Source of the DNA: Buxus sempervirens
Lineage: Eukaryota; Streptophyta; Magnoliopsida; Buxales; Buxaceae
Assembly (NCBI GenBank): GCA_947561395.2
Contig: OX387192.1
Span: 2,852,001-2,916,000 of the forward strand
Length of the DNA stretch: 64,000 nucleotides
Direction: 5' to 3'
This document shows, one piece after another, positions 21,596 to 32,282 of the stretch. Both the position numbers and the translations under genes were made by a program. How positions within the stretch are numbered: the stretch's first letter is position 1; every line of letters starts with the position of its first letter. The notes under the pieces were generated by a model. It saw only the letters and a list, made by a program, of their open reading frames with translations. It did no database searches and had not been told where the DNA came from.

Positions 21596-22680
21596 CCGTT
21601 AAATCCGAGAACCGACTAACCCAAACCGATTTTGGATCATGGGTTGGGTTTCAATACCTTTGGTTCAATTTTGGTTCCAAATTCTCCAACTCGATATAAA
21701 TTGTTTCGGGTTTTGGGTTGATAACCGAATCAAACCAAAACCCGACATATAAATATTTTTAAATAAATCAACCAAATTGACCAATGTATATATTATTCAT
21801 GTTTCTTTATTTATTTATTTATAATTATTTTACCATAGTTATTATACAAAGTCAAAATTTATCTTTGTCTTAATCTTATAGACTATAAAGATTAGATGAC
21901 TTGCTTAACATGTGTTAATTTGACCCAACTCGACTCAAAACCAAACCAGTTTTACAATTCGGATTGGGTGCTTCGGTTCTAGGGTTTTCAATTTAATGTC
22001 AACTCAGTTTTTGAGTTAGACATTTCGGTTCCCAATTCGAATCAGTTCGATTTACAATCAAAAACCTTGGCTTGGTAAAAGCAAAAACTATAATACCATA
22101 TTCTATATTATATATACTTTACTATATTATGTTATACCTATTAGTATTATCAATTCCAATTTCTTCAAGATGGAAAACGGGAATTCCACAAAATTCAGTT
22201 GGAATTTCAATGAAATTCAATAATTCCATTGGAAAAAATTTCGATAGAATTCTATCAAAATTCCCTCATCCCGTTAGAATTACACTAAATGTCGGCATAA
22301 CCGAAAATTCCATGACAATACATTCACTTGTACATATTAGGTAATAATAAATTTTGGAACATTTTTTTATGTTGTTGCAGATGTATTCCTCACAAATAGC
22401 AGTTTTTACCAAGGATTGGGTTGCTTAACGAGTAGAGGAGTTTCTTAACATGTGTTAAATTGATCCAAATCAACTCAAAATTGAACCAATTTTGCAATTC
22501 AGATTGGGTTGGTTAGGTTCTAAGGTTTTTAAGTTTATATAAGTTTGGTTTCGAGTTAGACATTTTAGTTCACAATTCAGTTTGGTTAGGTTTTGCATTG
22601 ACAGTCAAAAACCTTGGTTTGGTGTTGGTTTTGTGTTGATGTCAACCCGGGTCAAACCGACCGAGTTGCACCCGTAATAC
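21596..22680. repeat. Decayed DNA-transposon repeats with an internal direct duplication
   Basis: AACCGA/TTTGGTT-rich sequence of the kind found in plant hAT-like non-autonomous elements. A segment of about 180 bases (21897-22076: CTTAACATGTGTTAA, TTGAGTTAGACATTTCGGTT, CAAAAACCTTGG) recurs at about 22440-22622, and its last part again at 1-80. Between them, 22100-22330 is rich in GGAATTCC-like palindromes. No coding capacity and no clear target duplication. Confidence 0.6.
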
Positions 22681-23541
22681 AAACCTCCATAAATTTTATT
22701 TTTTGACTTTTTATTAAAAAGCACCACTATAGATTAAATGCAATTGTGACATTTAGAAATTTTAGTGATATATATTATCTAGATGTCATTAAAAGTTAAT
22801 ATTAGTGATATTTTTTTTACAAGAAATAGTTGCAACAAAGTGTATTTTGTTGCAAATATTTATATATTTACAACATTTTTTTGTGTCATTGAAGATATAT
22901 ATATATTCATCACAAATATCAAGTTTTACAACAAACATTTGCAACAAACTGTATTTTGTTGCCAATAATTACGTATTTGCCACGATCTATATAATCGTTA
23001 CAAATAGTAATTTGCTAGCAACGATTTTTATGTCGTTCCACATATATTGGTCACAAATAACAATTTTGCAACTAACATTTTCAACAAAGAGTACGTCGTT
23101 GCAAATAATATGTATTTGTAACGATTCTATAAATTGTTGCAAATAACTATTTGCATGTTTGCAACATTTTTTTTGTCGTCGCAAATATGTTGGCCACAAA
23201 TAACAATTTTTGCAATGAACATTTGCAACAAAGAGTATTGTGTTGCAAATAGTTATGTATTTGCTACAATTCTATAAATAACCTTTTTTTTCTTTTTTCT
23301 TTTTCTTTTTTTTGTTTTTGTGTGCAATGACATTAGTCACAATTAATATTTTTTGCAACAAACATTTGTAACAAAGGGTACTTCATTGCAAATAATTGTG
23401 TATTTGCCACAATTACACAAATCATTGCAAATAGTTATACATTTACAACAATCCGCTAAATCATGGCAAATAATTGCTTTATTGCAACGACATTTATGTC
23501 GTTGCAAATAGTTTCATTGCAAAAAGGCCTTTTTTATGTAG
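22681..23541. repeat. TTGCAAC-type subterminal repeat array, unfilled paralogue of 130-1965
   Basis: This region aligns with 130-464 and 1927-1965 and lacks the CACTA insertion: TTTGCTAGCA at 23011-23020 is the unfilled target. Repeats on the theme AACATTTGCAACAAAG, TTGTTGCAAATA and TATTTGCCACGATT continue to GGCCTTTTTTATGTAG at about 23541. That end recalls a decayed CACTA terminus. No transposase was seen and the left terminus is unclear. Confidence 0.65.
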
Positions 23542-23721
23542 AAGAAAAAAAATACTTTGAAAAGAATTTGTGATTTTCGAAGCAAAAAATTTCAGACTTT
23601 TCTTAGAGAGGGAGAGAGAGAGAGAGGTACTCTCTTTAAACACTATACTTTATTATTCTTGCAAAAAAGTTACATTTTGGGCATCAGCCCTCAACTAAAT
23701 TTTCCCCTTAAACCCTTTTAC

Positions 23722-23922
23722 AGTTGAACCCGTAAAAGGATTCAACTGTAACCTATTGTTGCTTGCCACCTAGGCAAGCAACACTCCTCAAAAAGTGAAA
23801 AAGTTTCTCTCCTGCGTTAAAAAATGAAATCTTTTTTTTTTTTTTCACTTTTTGAGGAGTGTTGCTTGCCGTAGTGGCAAGCAACAATAGATTACATTTG
23901 AACCCGTAAAAAGGGTTCAACT
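23722..23922. mobile_element. Foldback MITE-like element
   Basis: Two arms of about 85 bases form an inverted repeat. AGTTGAACCCGTAAAAG, TATTGTTGCTTGCCAC and CTCCTCAAAAAGTGAAAAA in the left arm return as complements at 23840-23922. The loop is short and T-rich. Each arm has its own small palindrome (TTGCTTGCC/GGCAAGCAA). The family and target duplication were not determined. Confidence 0.85.
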
Positions 23923-24385
23923 ATAGATGATCTGAATCCTTTTTTACAAATACCGACAAAAACTGACCCTTCTTCATAATTCTCCCTTTTTTGTTTCTTA
24001 AAATTTCATCTTTTTATGCTGTATTTGACGCGATCTCATGCCTTGGTCCTTCAAATTATTCTTTTCTTTTCTTAAAATTTAATTTTTTAATTTGCCACAG
24101 CTGCAAATTCTATCTTTCAACAAAATATATATACATTTCAACATAAGGAATTTTTTTTTTTAAGTATTTTCAGATTGAACCTATAGTAAATTTTCAAAAG
24201 TTTATTTAAGTCAAGATGACCCACCTAGTTTCAAAGTCATACTAAACAGTTGAGAGCCCCACTATGTTATAAAACCACCTTAAACCGTTTTTTTTTTTTT
24301 TTTTTTTGGTGACAAAAAAAAGGAGCTTGTGTTTAAGATACAATAAAACGGTTAATAAGGAGCTTGTGTTTAAGATACAATAAAA
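23923..24385. other. 3' flank of UGT-C and adjoining low-complexity DNA
   Basis: From about 24173 (GATTGAACCTATAGTAAATT) the sequence matches the 3' flank of UGT-D at 44500-44650, marking one edge of the duplicated block. A T run at about 24288-24306 and a duplicated GGAGCTTGTGTTTAAGATACA (24322 and 24358) are local additions. No gene is present. Confidence 0.6.
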
Positions 24386-26150
24386 TTACACACATGTAAC
24401 TGCTGCAACAAATTCTTCAATGTTCCTATCTGAGCTTCCACCTTCATCTATTGCCTCCTTGACCAACTCTTTCCATCTCATAGCATTCCTTCCGATCTCT
24501 TTCCCCTTCTTTCCTTCCATAACTTCATTTATACAGAGCTCTATTTCTTCTCTTCTGACAATTCCCTTATCATCTACCTTCACCTTCAATCCTACCTTCC
24601 AAACGTCCACAACAAATTTTGCATTATCGTTTGATCTGCCCATTGAGGCATTGCCACCATTGGTACTCCCAAGCTTATCGCCTCAAGAGTCGAGTTCCAC
24701 CCACAATGTGTCACGAAACACCCCACTGAGTTGTGAGATAATACTTGCGTTTGTGAACACCATGTCACTACAAGGCCTTTCTCTGATGTTTCCTCTTTGA
24801 AGTTGCTAGGAAGCTTGTTCTGCTCTGATTCCCTTACCACCCACAAGAAATAGCTGTTTGTCCTCTTTGATCCCCACGCCAGTTCCTCTATTTGCTCTTC
24901 GATTAATATTGCATAGCTTCCATAGACACATAAACGACGGAACCAGCTCCCTTAGAGCTCAACCACTTTGCGCAATCATCCAAATTCGGCTTGGAAATAT
25001 CAAGGCCGTAAGCCTTGTCATCTTCTATCTGCTTCCTCAAGTACATAGATGGCAAAGTTGGTCCGATCGTCTTGATCATTCGCCATTGCTTCGCCATCCA
25101 TTTCACTATCTAATGAAGTTCAGGAACATATGGTCAATAGTTAGACTCAAGTATCACAATTGGAAAAGAGACTTCTAGTGGTGTAAGAACAAGGACTTCT
25201 TGGTGAGGAAAGTAATCAAAGAAGAGGGTTTGAAGGGAATGAGGAAGCTTGTATACAACTTGCTTCAACTTTATGGCATATACAAAATGGAGAGAATTTT
25301 GTATTACAACTATCAATTAGTTATATCTTCCAACTACCATCGACCAAGTAAATGACAATACCATCCACTAATCATCAACTATCTACTAGCCAAAAAAATA
25401 CACACTTCTTTGGGCCATTCTAAGACTAAGCCCAACATAAATATCAAGCCAAAAGTTAATTTTATTTCACTATAACAATGGGAATCAAAAGCAGACCTCT
25501 GCCTCAAGCTTGTCAAACGTGTTGAACAAGAGCCAATCTGCTTTCTCAAAGTTGGAGAATTGCTTCAAGGCGAGGTTCAAGATAATTGGATATGACCCGG
25601 GTGCATATACAAAGGATGGTAAATCTGGAATTCCAAGAAACGGCAATCCTGGAACCGATATCATTGTTCCTTGAATGGGAGTACTTGAATTTCCCCGTTG
25701 AACATGGTAGTAGATCGCATTCACGGCGCCGGGCTGGGTGAAGAAGGTAGCAGAAGTTAAGCCTAGCGTTTTGGCTATGTCGAGTGTCCATGTTAAATGG
25801 GAGTCATAAACGAGGAATGTAACTGGATTTCCAGAACCACCGAGTCTTTCAATGAGTTCGGCTAATGTTCTCGAACCCACAGCTTCAAATCGTTCAAGAT
25901 AGACATCGAAATTTTCGAAATTTCCCTTTTTTGTAAAACCATCATCAAAGCCATCGGAAATTGTCTCCACTTTTACTGATCCAGCTTGGCTATGCATAGA
26001 CTTGGAGATGAAGATGGTTGTGACCAGTGTGACCTTGAGTCCTTTAGAGGCCAAGCGCTTAGAGAACTGGAGCATAGGATTTATGTGACCTTGGGCAGGG
26101 TATGGAAATACCAGAACATGAGCTCTGAGAATACTCTTATTCCTCTCCAT
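24386..26150 (-). pseudogene. UGT74-like glycosyltransferase pseudogene (UGT-C)
   Basis: Fourth copy of the family and the only broken one. Exon 1 (25497-26150) is open, starts MERNKSILRAHVLVF and keeps His22 and Asp116 (TFLVYDSHLTW). The intron is 25110-25496 (387 bp) and exon 2 is 24386-25109. Compared with UGT-D, exon 2 has lost one base in the VSYGS codons (near 24923) and one in the QTINAK codons (near 24628), so the frame fails twice. The PSPG box between the two shifts is still readable (WCSQTQVLSH to QWADQ). Both losses are single bases and the rest aligns closely, so inactivation looks recent. A transcript could still act as RNA; a working enzyme is unlikely. Confidence 0.9.
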
Positions 26151-26398
26151 TGTTCCTCCTTCACAGATCTTTAATTCCTAGAATGTCTTAGTCTCACCCA
26201 TGGCCAGTTGGTTCTAGAGAAAGTTAACCTCATAAAGCAGAGAAATTCATTGAGGCAGCTGTATAAAGTTTGTCTTCATTCAAGAAATGCTTGAGGAAAT
26301 GATCTTGACTGAAGGCTGAACTGACGTGCTTTTGAAAGGCTTTAATCAGAGATACCAACGTTGTATCCTTGTTAGTATTCCTTTGGCTACAAAATAAT

Positions 26399-26841
26399 TA
26401 GAGCTGGCAACGGATCGGGTTCAGGTCGGGTCATAATCGGGTTGAGGGTTAATCGCGTTGGACTAAATTAAGGCGGGTTGGAAGACCCGTTTCGGGTTGG
26501 ACTAAATTAAGGCGGCTTGGAAAACCCCTAACCTACCAACCCATTTATATATATATATATATATATTCAAAAAAATGATTAAAATAGAGTTGAGGGGTTA
26601 ATTGGATCGGGTTGTACCGGGTTCAGATCGGGTTGTGGTTAATCGGATCGGAACGGGACACTTTTAGCACCTTTTTTTAATCGGGTTACCCGTCAGGCTG
26701 GCGGGTCATAATCAGGTTGACCCGATTACTGACGGGTTGGGAAAACCCCAACCAGCACCCAATCCAAGTAATAAACGGGTCAACCCAACCCATTTATAAT
26801 CGGGTTGACCCGTCCGGTCGGGTCACATTTTACCGGCTCTA
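26399..26841. mobile_element. hAT-like non-autonomous element in the UGT-C upstream region
   Basis: Left end TAGAGCTGGCAACGG and right end TTACCGGCTCTA are imperfect inverted repeats. The interior is rich in CGGGTTGACCCG and GGGTCGGGTCA motifs typical of such plant elements, plus a duplicated GGACTAAATTAAGGCGG. The corresponding places upstream of UGT-B (about 19135-19150) and UGT-D (about 46575-46615) lack it. No clean 8-bp target duplication was found, so the superfamily is tentative. Confidence 0.7.
26545..26565. repeat. (TA)n microsatellite
   Basis: A TA run inside the hAT-like element. Confidence 0.9.
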
Positions 26842-27604
26842 ATTAAATAATAATAAGAAGATAACCAGGGTTCGCCCCGGTTTATTTGGTTTTAAAGCAT
26901 TATGGTCCGGCAATGAACCAGGTCCAAATTCAGGCTTCACGCTTCAGCGGTGCCTAGCCAATGAAGACTTGACTGACACAGGTGGTTAAACCTGTTGACC
27001 CATTTGTTTCGGCTCTTTAATTTTATTTGTTATTTGAATTTGTGTTTTCCGCGTAACCGAAGTCGATGGATTAACCCATCAGTTCAACAATGGAGTTCAC
27101 TGATCAAAATTTGGTCTGGGTTTTAGAAAGTTCGTCACTGCATTTGAGTAAATTGATTTAAGTTATGAAAAACATATCCCTTTTTCTGTTTCTCTCTTGT
27201 GCCGCCAAGACCAGTGTTTTCTTGGACAAAGACCTCAGAAAAAGACGAAGGAGATAAGATTCCGTTTGAGGACGAGGTAGTGCTTGACGTCACTGCTATC
27301 GTTAAGATATAAACCAAAGAAGAGAGTCTCACAAATATTTTCTTTTCTTAGGAACTAGAGTTCTAGACACAGCTAAAAGGAGCTTGATGAAAGAAAAAGC
27401 TAGAGCCAGATATGTTATATCCACTCAAAATATATATTTTTTTCTTTTTTCATTTCTTTTTTTTTTTTTTTGGTTAGTTAGCAGTTAGCACGCGATGAAA
27501 GCGATCTAGTCTCAAGACTTGGAACTCAGCCTTTCCTCATACTCATTAACGGTGTTACATATTTGGGTGAAAAAAAAAAAAAAACAGAGAATGTTACTCC
27601 TAAC
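26842..27604 (-). promoter_or_regulatory. UGT-C distal upstream region, shared with UGT-D
   Basis: It aligns with 46600-47270 upstream of UGT-D. It contains the GGCTAGGCACC block (26929-26961, here interrupted by a short duplication of CTTCA/GCTTCA) and TGACGTCA at 27285-27292, then CACAGCTAAAAGGAGCTTGATGAA-type sequence to about 27420. Since UGT-C is a pseudogene this may be relic promoter. Confidence 0.55.
27285..27292. promoter_or_regulatory. TGACGTCA palindrome upstream of UGT-C
   Basis: A perfect octamer 1.1 kb before the UGT-C start, pushed out by the hAT-like insertion at 26399-26841. It matches the site at 47010-47017 before UGT-D. Confidence 0.5.
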
Positions 27605-28155
27605 TAGGGCTGGCAATGGGTCGGATATATATCCGAATTTGACCCGAATCCGATCCGAAAATCCCGAATCCGATCCGAAAATATAGATCCGTGGTTCGAA
27701 TACGGATATCGGATTTCGGATCCGACCGAATTCGGATCCGAATCCGAATCTGTCCATATCCGATCCGAAAAAGATCGGAACCGAAATCAACATATACTTT
27801 TTATTAAATCATTGGTAAACTTTGTATAAACTATGGTTGAACTATCCTTATTCATATCTTGCTTTAATATTTATATGGCTCATTAGTTTTGATAATTAAA
27901 ATTTGCTTTAATAGTTAAACTTGACTTTTGAATTTTAAGTTCAAATCGGATCTAATTCGGATCGAATTCGGATTTCGGTTATTTATTCGGTCGAATTTCG
28001 AATTAGGATACAGAATATAAATTCGGTTTCGAATTCGGATTCACATATAAAAGATCCGTCGGATTTCGGATCGAATTCGGATATCGGATTTTTATTTTCA
28101 GTTCGGATTCGGATCATGACAGATCCGTACCGTATTCGACCCGTTGCCAGCCCTA
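27605..28155. mobile_element. Non-autonomous hAT element, 551 bp
   Basis: It starts TAGGGCTGGCAATGGGTC and ends GACCCGTTGCCAGCCCTA, nearly perfect inverted repeats. It is flanked by the 8-bp target duplication CTCCTAAC (27597-27604 and 28156-28163), the hAT hallmark. The interior is GGATCCGAATTCGG-like palindromic repeats. No transposase. Confidence 0.93.
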
Positions 28156-28278
28156 CTCCTAACCTAGAGTGACTAACTTTTGGTTTTTGTTGATGTCCTA
28201 TGCATCCTTTTGGAATGAATATGCATCCTTTTGAATGAAAATGCCTAGGCATATTTCCTAACAAAAAAATAAATAAAC

Positions 28279-28458
28279 GACTAACTTTTTGACTTAAAAT
28301 GTGTGGAAGACTCAAAAAAGGGAAGGGGTACTTTTCCAAGCACTTTTCTTTCTTTTATTTATTTAATTTTTTTTTTGTTGTTGTAAATAGGTTGGCCCCC
28401 CCTCCTTTTTATTTTTTTTTTGGGTGTCTCCTACACATTTTAAGCTGAAAAGTTAGTC
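28279..28458. mobile_element. Small foldback element
   Basis: GACTAACTTTTTGACTTAAA with ATGTGTGGAAGAC (from 28279) pairs with CTACACATTTTAAGCTGAAA followed by AGTTAGTC (to 28458). The centre is T-rich. It sits just after the hAT element and has no coding content. A MITE remnant is likely. Confidence 0.65.
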
Positions 28459-28667
28459 ACTGTAGATAATAGTTAGTCAAAGAGTATAACATTCTGTTTT
28501 CTTTTTTTTCATCCAAATATCTAACACCATTATTTTCCAACCTATTTACAAAAAAAAAAATTGCTTGGAAACAGTGGTCCCAAACATCCTACTTATCCAA
28601 ATTAATTACCTATAACTCCAAAAACACTGTAGCTTAATGTTTTATTTCCTAAATACACTAAGAAGAA

Positions 28668-28821
28668 CTTGTTAGTATCCTATAATGATTGGACTAATAT
28701 CCTTAACTTGTATCCAACGATGATAACAATAGTATTTACAAAGAACATCTACACGTATCCTACCATTGAATCAACTAGTATCCTACAAAGAAAATGGTTG
28801 AATCCCATGAAGAACAGGCTA
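28668..28821. repeat. Degenerate minisatellite, left part (continues at 31734)
   Basis: Units resemble TTAGTATCCTATAATGATTG then GACTAATATCC and GAAGAACATC. The array is split by the solo LTR at 28822-31733 and continues to about 31990. Confidence 0.75.
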
Positions 28822-31733
28822 TGTAGCGCCCTAAACCCGAGTCTGTTCACTTAAGATATAGACCCGTGTTCTGAGTGCTAAGTATGGACCTATAAACATT
28901 TGTACTAATATGTTGTTAAGACAGGTAAACCAAGGAAGCATGGGATTTATCTTAAGTTGTGAAAGTTAACTACATGTATACATGGTTACTAGTCATAGGT
29001 TCAACTATACATGGTACTGTCCAAAAAAGAGATCATATACATAGTAGAAAAACCCAAGTCATCACTAAACCTACATAAAATAGTAGTCTCCCTCTATATA
29101 TTCTCCCTGCTGTGAAGTCCCAGAAGATACGTCCTCACCACGAGTAGCTAAAAACAAAACCGTTAAAGCCTCGAATGAGACTAAATCTCAGTAGGCAATA
29201 CATGCATGTAGTAAAACGAGATGAGGTGTATTTTCATTTCTAAATCATGATGAGTCTAATCTATATCAAAATCATGTCAAAGATATAAGCAAATAAAGTT
29301 GCATAATTTAAGGTATTCAATGACAATATAGGACTCGTGGACTACGGTAATTTTGACAAGATAATCACCTGTGTTCACCTGCCACCTCACGTCTTACAAG
29401 TAGGAAGCCTAGCTAAGGACAACCTCACTAAGCGGAGCACCTATTTATAGGTTGGTAAGAGACAACCCAGTCAAACTGTAAAGCACATCTCATAACCATA
29501 TGTCTCATATCACATAACCCATACCTCATAATGACCTCACCAATTACTCATGGTGGAAACGGATTGCCGCAGCTCATCCACCTACTGAAAGGCCTCACTA
29601 TCTCATATAGTGGAAACGCGGATGTGAACATAGTATTAACTTCATCAAAATGTACCCTATCACACTGCTTAGTTTAAGTATGGATCCATCTCTAAACTAT
29701 GCCTAATTGACTTATAAAGCTAATTATAGACAATGAAATGAGGAAATGTGCAATTATAGTAAATAATCATCAAGCTACTCTGACCATTCAAAATCAAGTA
29801 AATCTCTAGCCACTTCGGGCAAATAATGTCTGATAAATAGCAAGCCTCTCTAGGTTGCTTAGAACCAAATAAATTGCTAACCACATCTCATAGTTCAATT
29901 AAAACAGTGTAATCTCATGTAAAATTCCCTCAGAACTAATAAAATCTAAAACTGTACTTTAAATTTTAAGCAGATGTATTAATTTTATCAATTTTCAAAT
30001 TTTATCTAAGTTATAAAAAAATTTTACTCAATTCAATAAAATATGACCAATGATATTTTACCATAGTTATTATATTAAAATTTGTCGTAAGTTACTGAAA
30101 TATCTATTTGTAAATAAGTTGGCCGAAATATCCATTTTTAAGTTTCCAAAACAATTTTGTAAAAGATTGTTTTATTTGCTAATCTTTGTCTTAATCTCAA
30201 ACTTATTTATTTACTTATTTCTAATAGCAAAGATTACAATAGTTTTCAGGTTACAAACTTAGGTTTTATCCAAATTTATTTAGAAATGCAATTTTGAGCA
30301 AAAGTCTAGGATTTGATAAAATTTAAAATTAAAAGATTTATCCTGTATATTAGGTTGTTTGCAAAATTTAGGAATTTACACTGATTAGTAATTTCGTATT
30401 CAAAATTTGACTAAGATTTTAATATTTATTAAAATGAACTAATTTATCGCCACAGTATTTTTTGCACTAATAAGTAATTATTTTTTCAAAAAAAAAAAAA
30501 CTAATCTCCTCTTCACGCGCTCAATTCACTTCTCTGTAAGAGGTTTAATCTCATATCAAGTATTGACTAAGATTTAAAAATTCACCTATGCATAACTAAT
30601 TTATCATTAAAGTATCTGTTTCTGCTATAACATCAAATATTTTGTTAGAAATTCATCTCTGTTGGATGTGTTCTTCTTCCTTCCGGGTACGTTAACTGAT
30701 TCTCTTCTTTGGTTTTTCATATTCGAATCTAAGCATCTAATAACACTAAAACAATTCCATTCATCTAACAACATCTTAAACTAAATATTAAGCCATTAAA
30801 GAAAAATTAAACTTAAAGATTTCATCTTTTCGCAAGCAATCGATCAAATACACTTTTAAATCATTTGCAATCTTCTGAAACCAGTTTTGTTTCTAATCAA
30901 ATCAAAATTTAATCTGTTAATTTAAACAGAAGATAGAGTTAAAAATTTGTCATGATCTCATGAACAAAACTTCTGTTAACACTTGCTGGAAAAATCATTA
31001 CCCAAGATTATACAGCCATTTACGAACACTTCAAACAAATTCTGTTAACTCAGTTTAAAACAGAGCAGCAAACATCATTCTTTTCTTTAAAGGTATCACC
31101 TACCTCTGTAAGCTAAATTCCACAGCAATGAGATTCTTTAAAATCTGCAACACTTCCAGCAGATCTCCTCTCCATCTTCCCAACTCCAAAGTTCCATAAT
31201 TTCTTCAAAATTCAAAGGCAAAATCCTAAAATGTTTCCTCCGGATCTACTGAAATACTTTGGTGTTTTGTGAGGTGATTGACTCACCTACTGGTTTGGCA
31301 TTTGAAAGGTCTTGCTGTCAAAGAGATAACAATGGTTAACCCAAGTGTCTTTCTACAGGTTTAACTCTTGCCAACAAATGCTTTACGAAGACACCTCATG
31401 CTTTCTTAAATTTTACCATACCTCCAGCAACGACACCTCATACTTTGCTACAGACAAGTAAAACCCAATTGCACTATTTTTTTTTTTTTTAAAACAAAAT
31501 CAAATTGATTTGGTGTGTGGCCCTCCACCAAACCAATGCACCTTCAACCTATCAGCATTCAATGATTAACTAAAATCTTCTTACCTTAATTATGTATTCT
31601 CTAGCCGTTCGATCTCCTCCAAATTTTTAGATCTGGCCAATCCCAGCATCCTCTGCTCAAATCAAAAGCTTGATTATTCATTTATTCCAATAATACCCCT
31701 ATATTAAAGAATTTAGAGAAATAGGGTATTACA
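28822..31733 (-). mobile_element. Solo LTR, Ty3/gypsy type, minus orientation, 2.9 kb
   Basis: It starts TGTAGCGCCCTAAACCCGAG and ends AAATAGGGTATTACA. It is flanked by the 5-bp target duplication GGCTA (28817-28821 and 31734-31738). The phrase AGACTAAATCTCAGTAGGCAA (about 29180) is typical of the 3' part of such LTRs read in reverse. No primer site, polypurine tract or coding domain is present, so it is a solo LTR left by LTR-LTR recombination. Small open frames inside are not genes. Confidence 0.9.
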
Positions 31734-31738
31734 GGCTA

Positions 31739-31990
31739 GTATCCTACGATGATTGGACTAATATCCCACAAAGAACGTACTAGTATCCTATTATAATTGG
31801 AGTAATGTCCTAGGAAGATTTTGGCTTGCAGCCCACCATGGTAACAATAGTATCAAATACAATAAGGAGGAAACTTGGATAACATGAAGAGCATGCTAGT
31901 ATCCTATGATGATTGGAGTGATATCCTTGCTTTTTATCCAACAACGGTAACAATAGTATCCCATGAAGAATGTGCTAGCATCCTACGATT
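31739..31990. repeat. Degenerate minisatellite, right part
   Basis: It continues the GTATCCTACGATGATTGGAC-type units of 28668-28821 on the other side of the solo LTR. Units include TAGTATCCTATGATGATTGG at about 31900. Confidence 0.75.
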
Positions 31991-32282
31991 TTGATAATCC
32001 AGATTATAATTACTAATTTTCAAAATCTCTAATCTTGTTTGGATATCATAGATTTTTTAATCTAATTATATTATTAGAATCTAGAATCTTGTTTGGTCAA
32101 CATTGATTATTGAGATTAAATTTGGAATTCTATTTTAAAAATTGCACACAAAAAGAATATAATGTATATTGAAAAATCAATATCTTTTGTAAAATATATA
32201 TATTTTAAATATATTAAAAATAATATGTATATTACATATATAATGTAATGTAAGCTATATAATATTATAATATATATATACG
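31991..32282. repeat. AT-rich tract, left part
   Basis: Starts with GATAATCCAGATTATAATTA and passes into long TA-rich sequence. It continues on the other side of the solo LTR at 34517. No gene. Confidence 0.7.

Noticed and set aside
22681-23541. TTGCAAC array considered as a CRISPR-like or satellite array
   Set aside because: Spacing and units are irregular, no spacers of constant length occur, and the genome is plant nuclear. A decayed transposon subterminal array fits better.
24420-24800. 126-codon plus-strand frame opposite UGT-C exon 2, and its counterpart at 44631-44900
   Set aside because: Antisense shadow of the UGT coding sequence; the plus-strand frame is open by chance and conserved only because the sense strand is.
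27512-28339. Minus-strand frames rich in Phe, Gly, Ser, Asp and Arg
   Set aside because: Products of GGATCCGAATTCGG-like palindromes of the hAT element and its flank.
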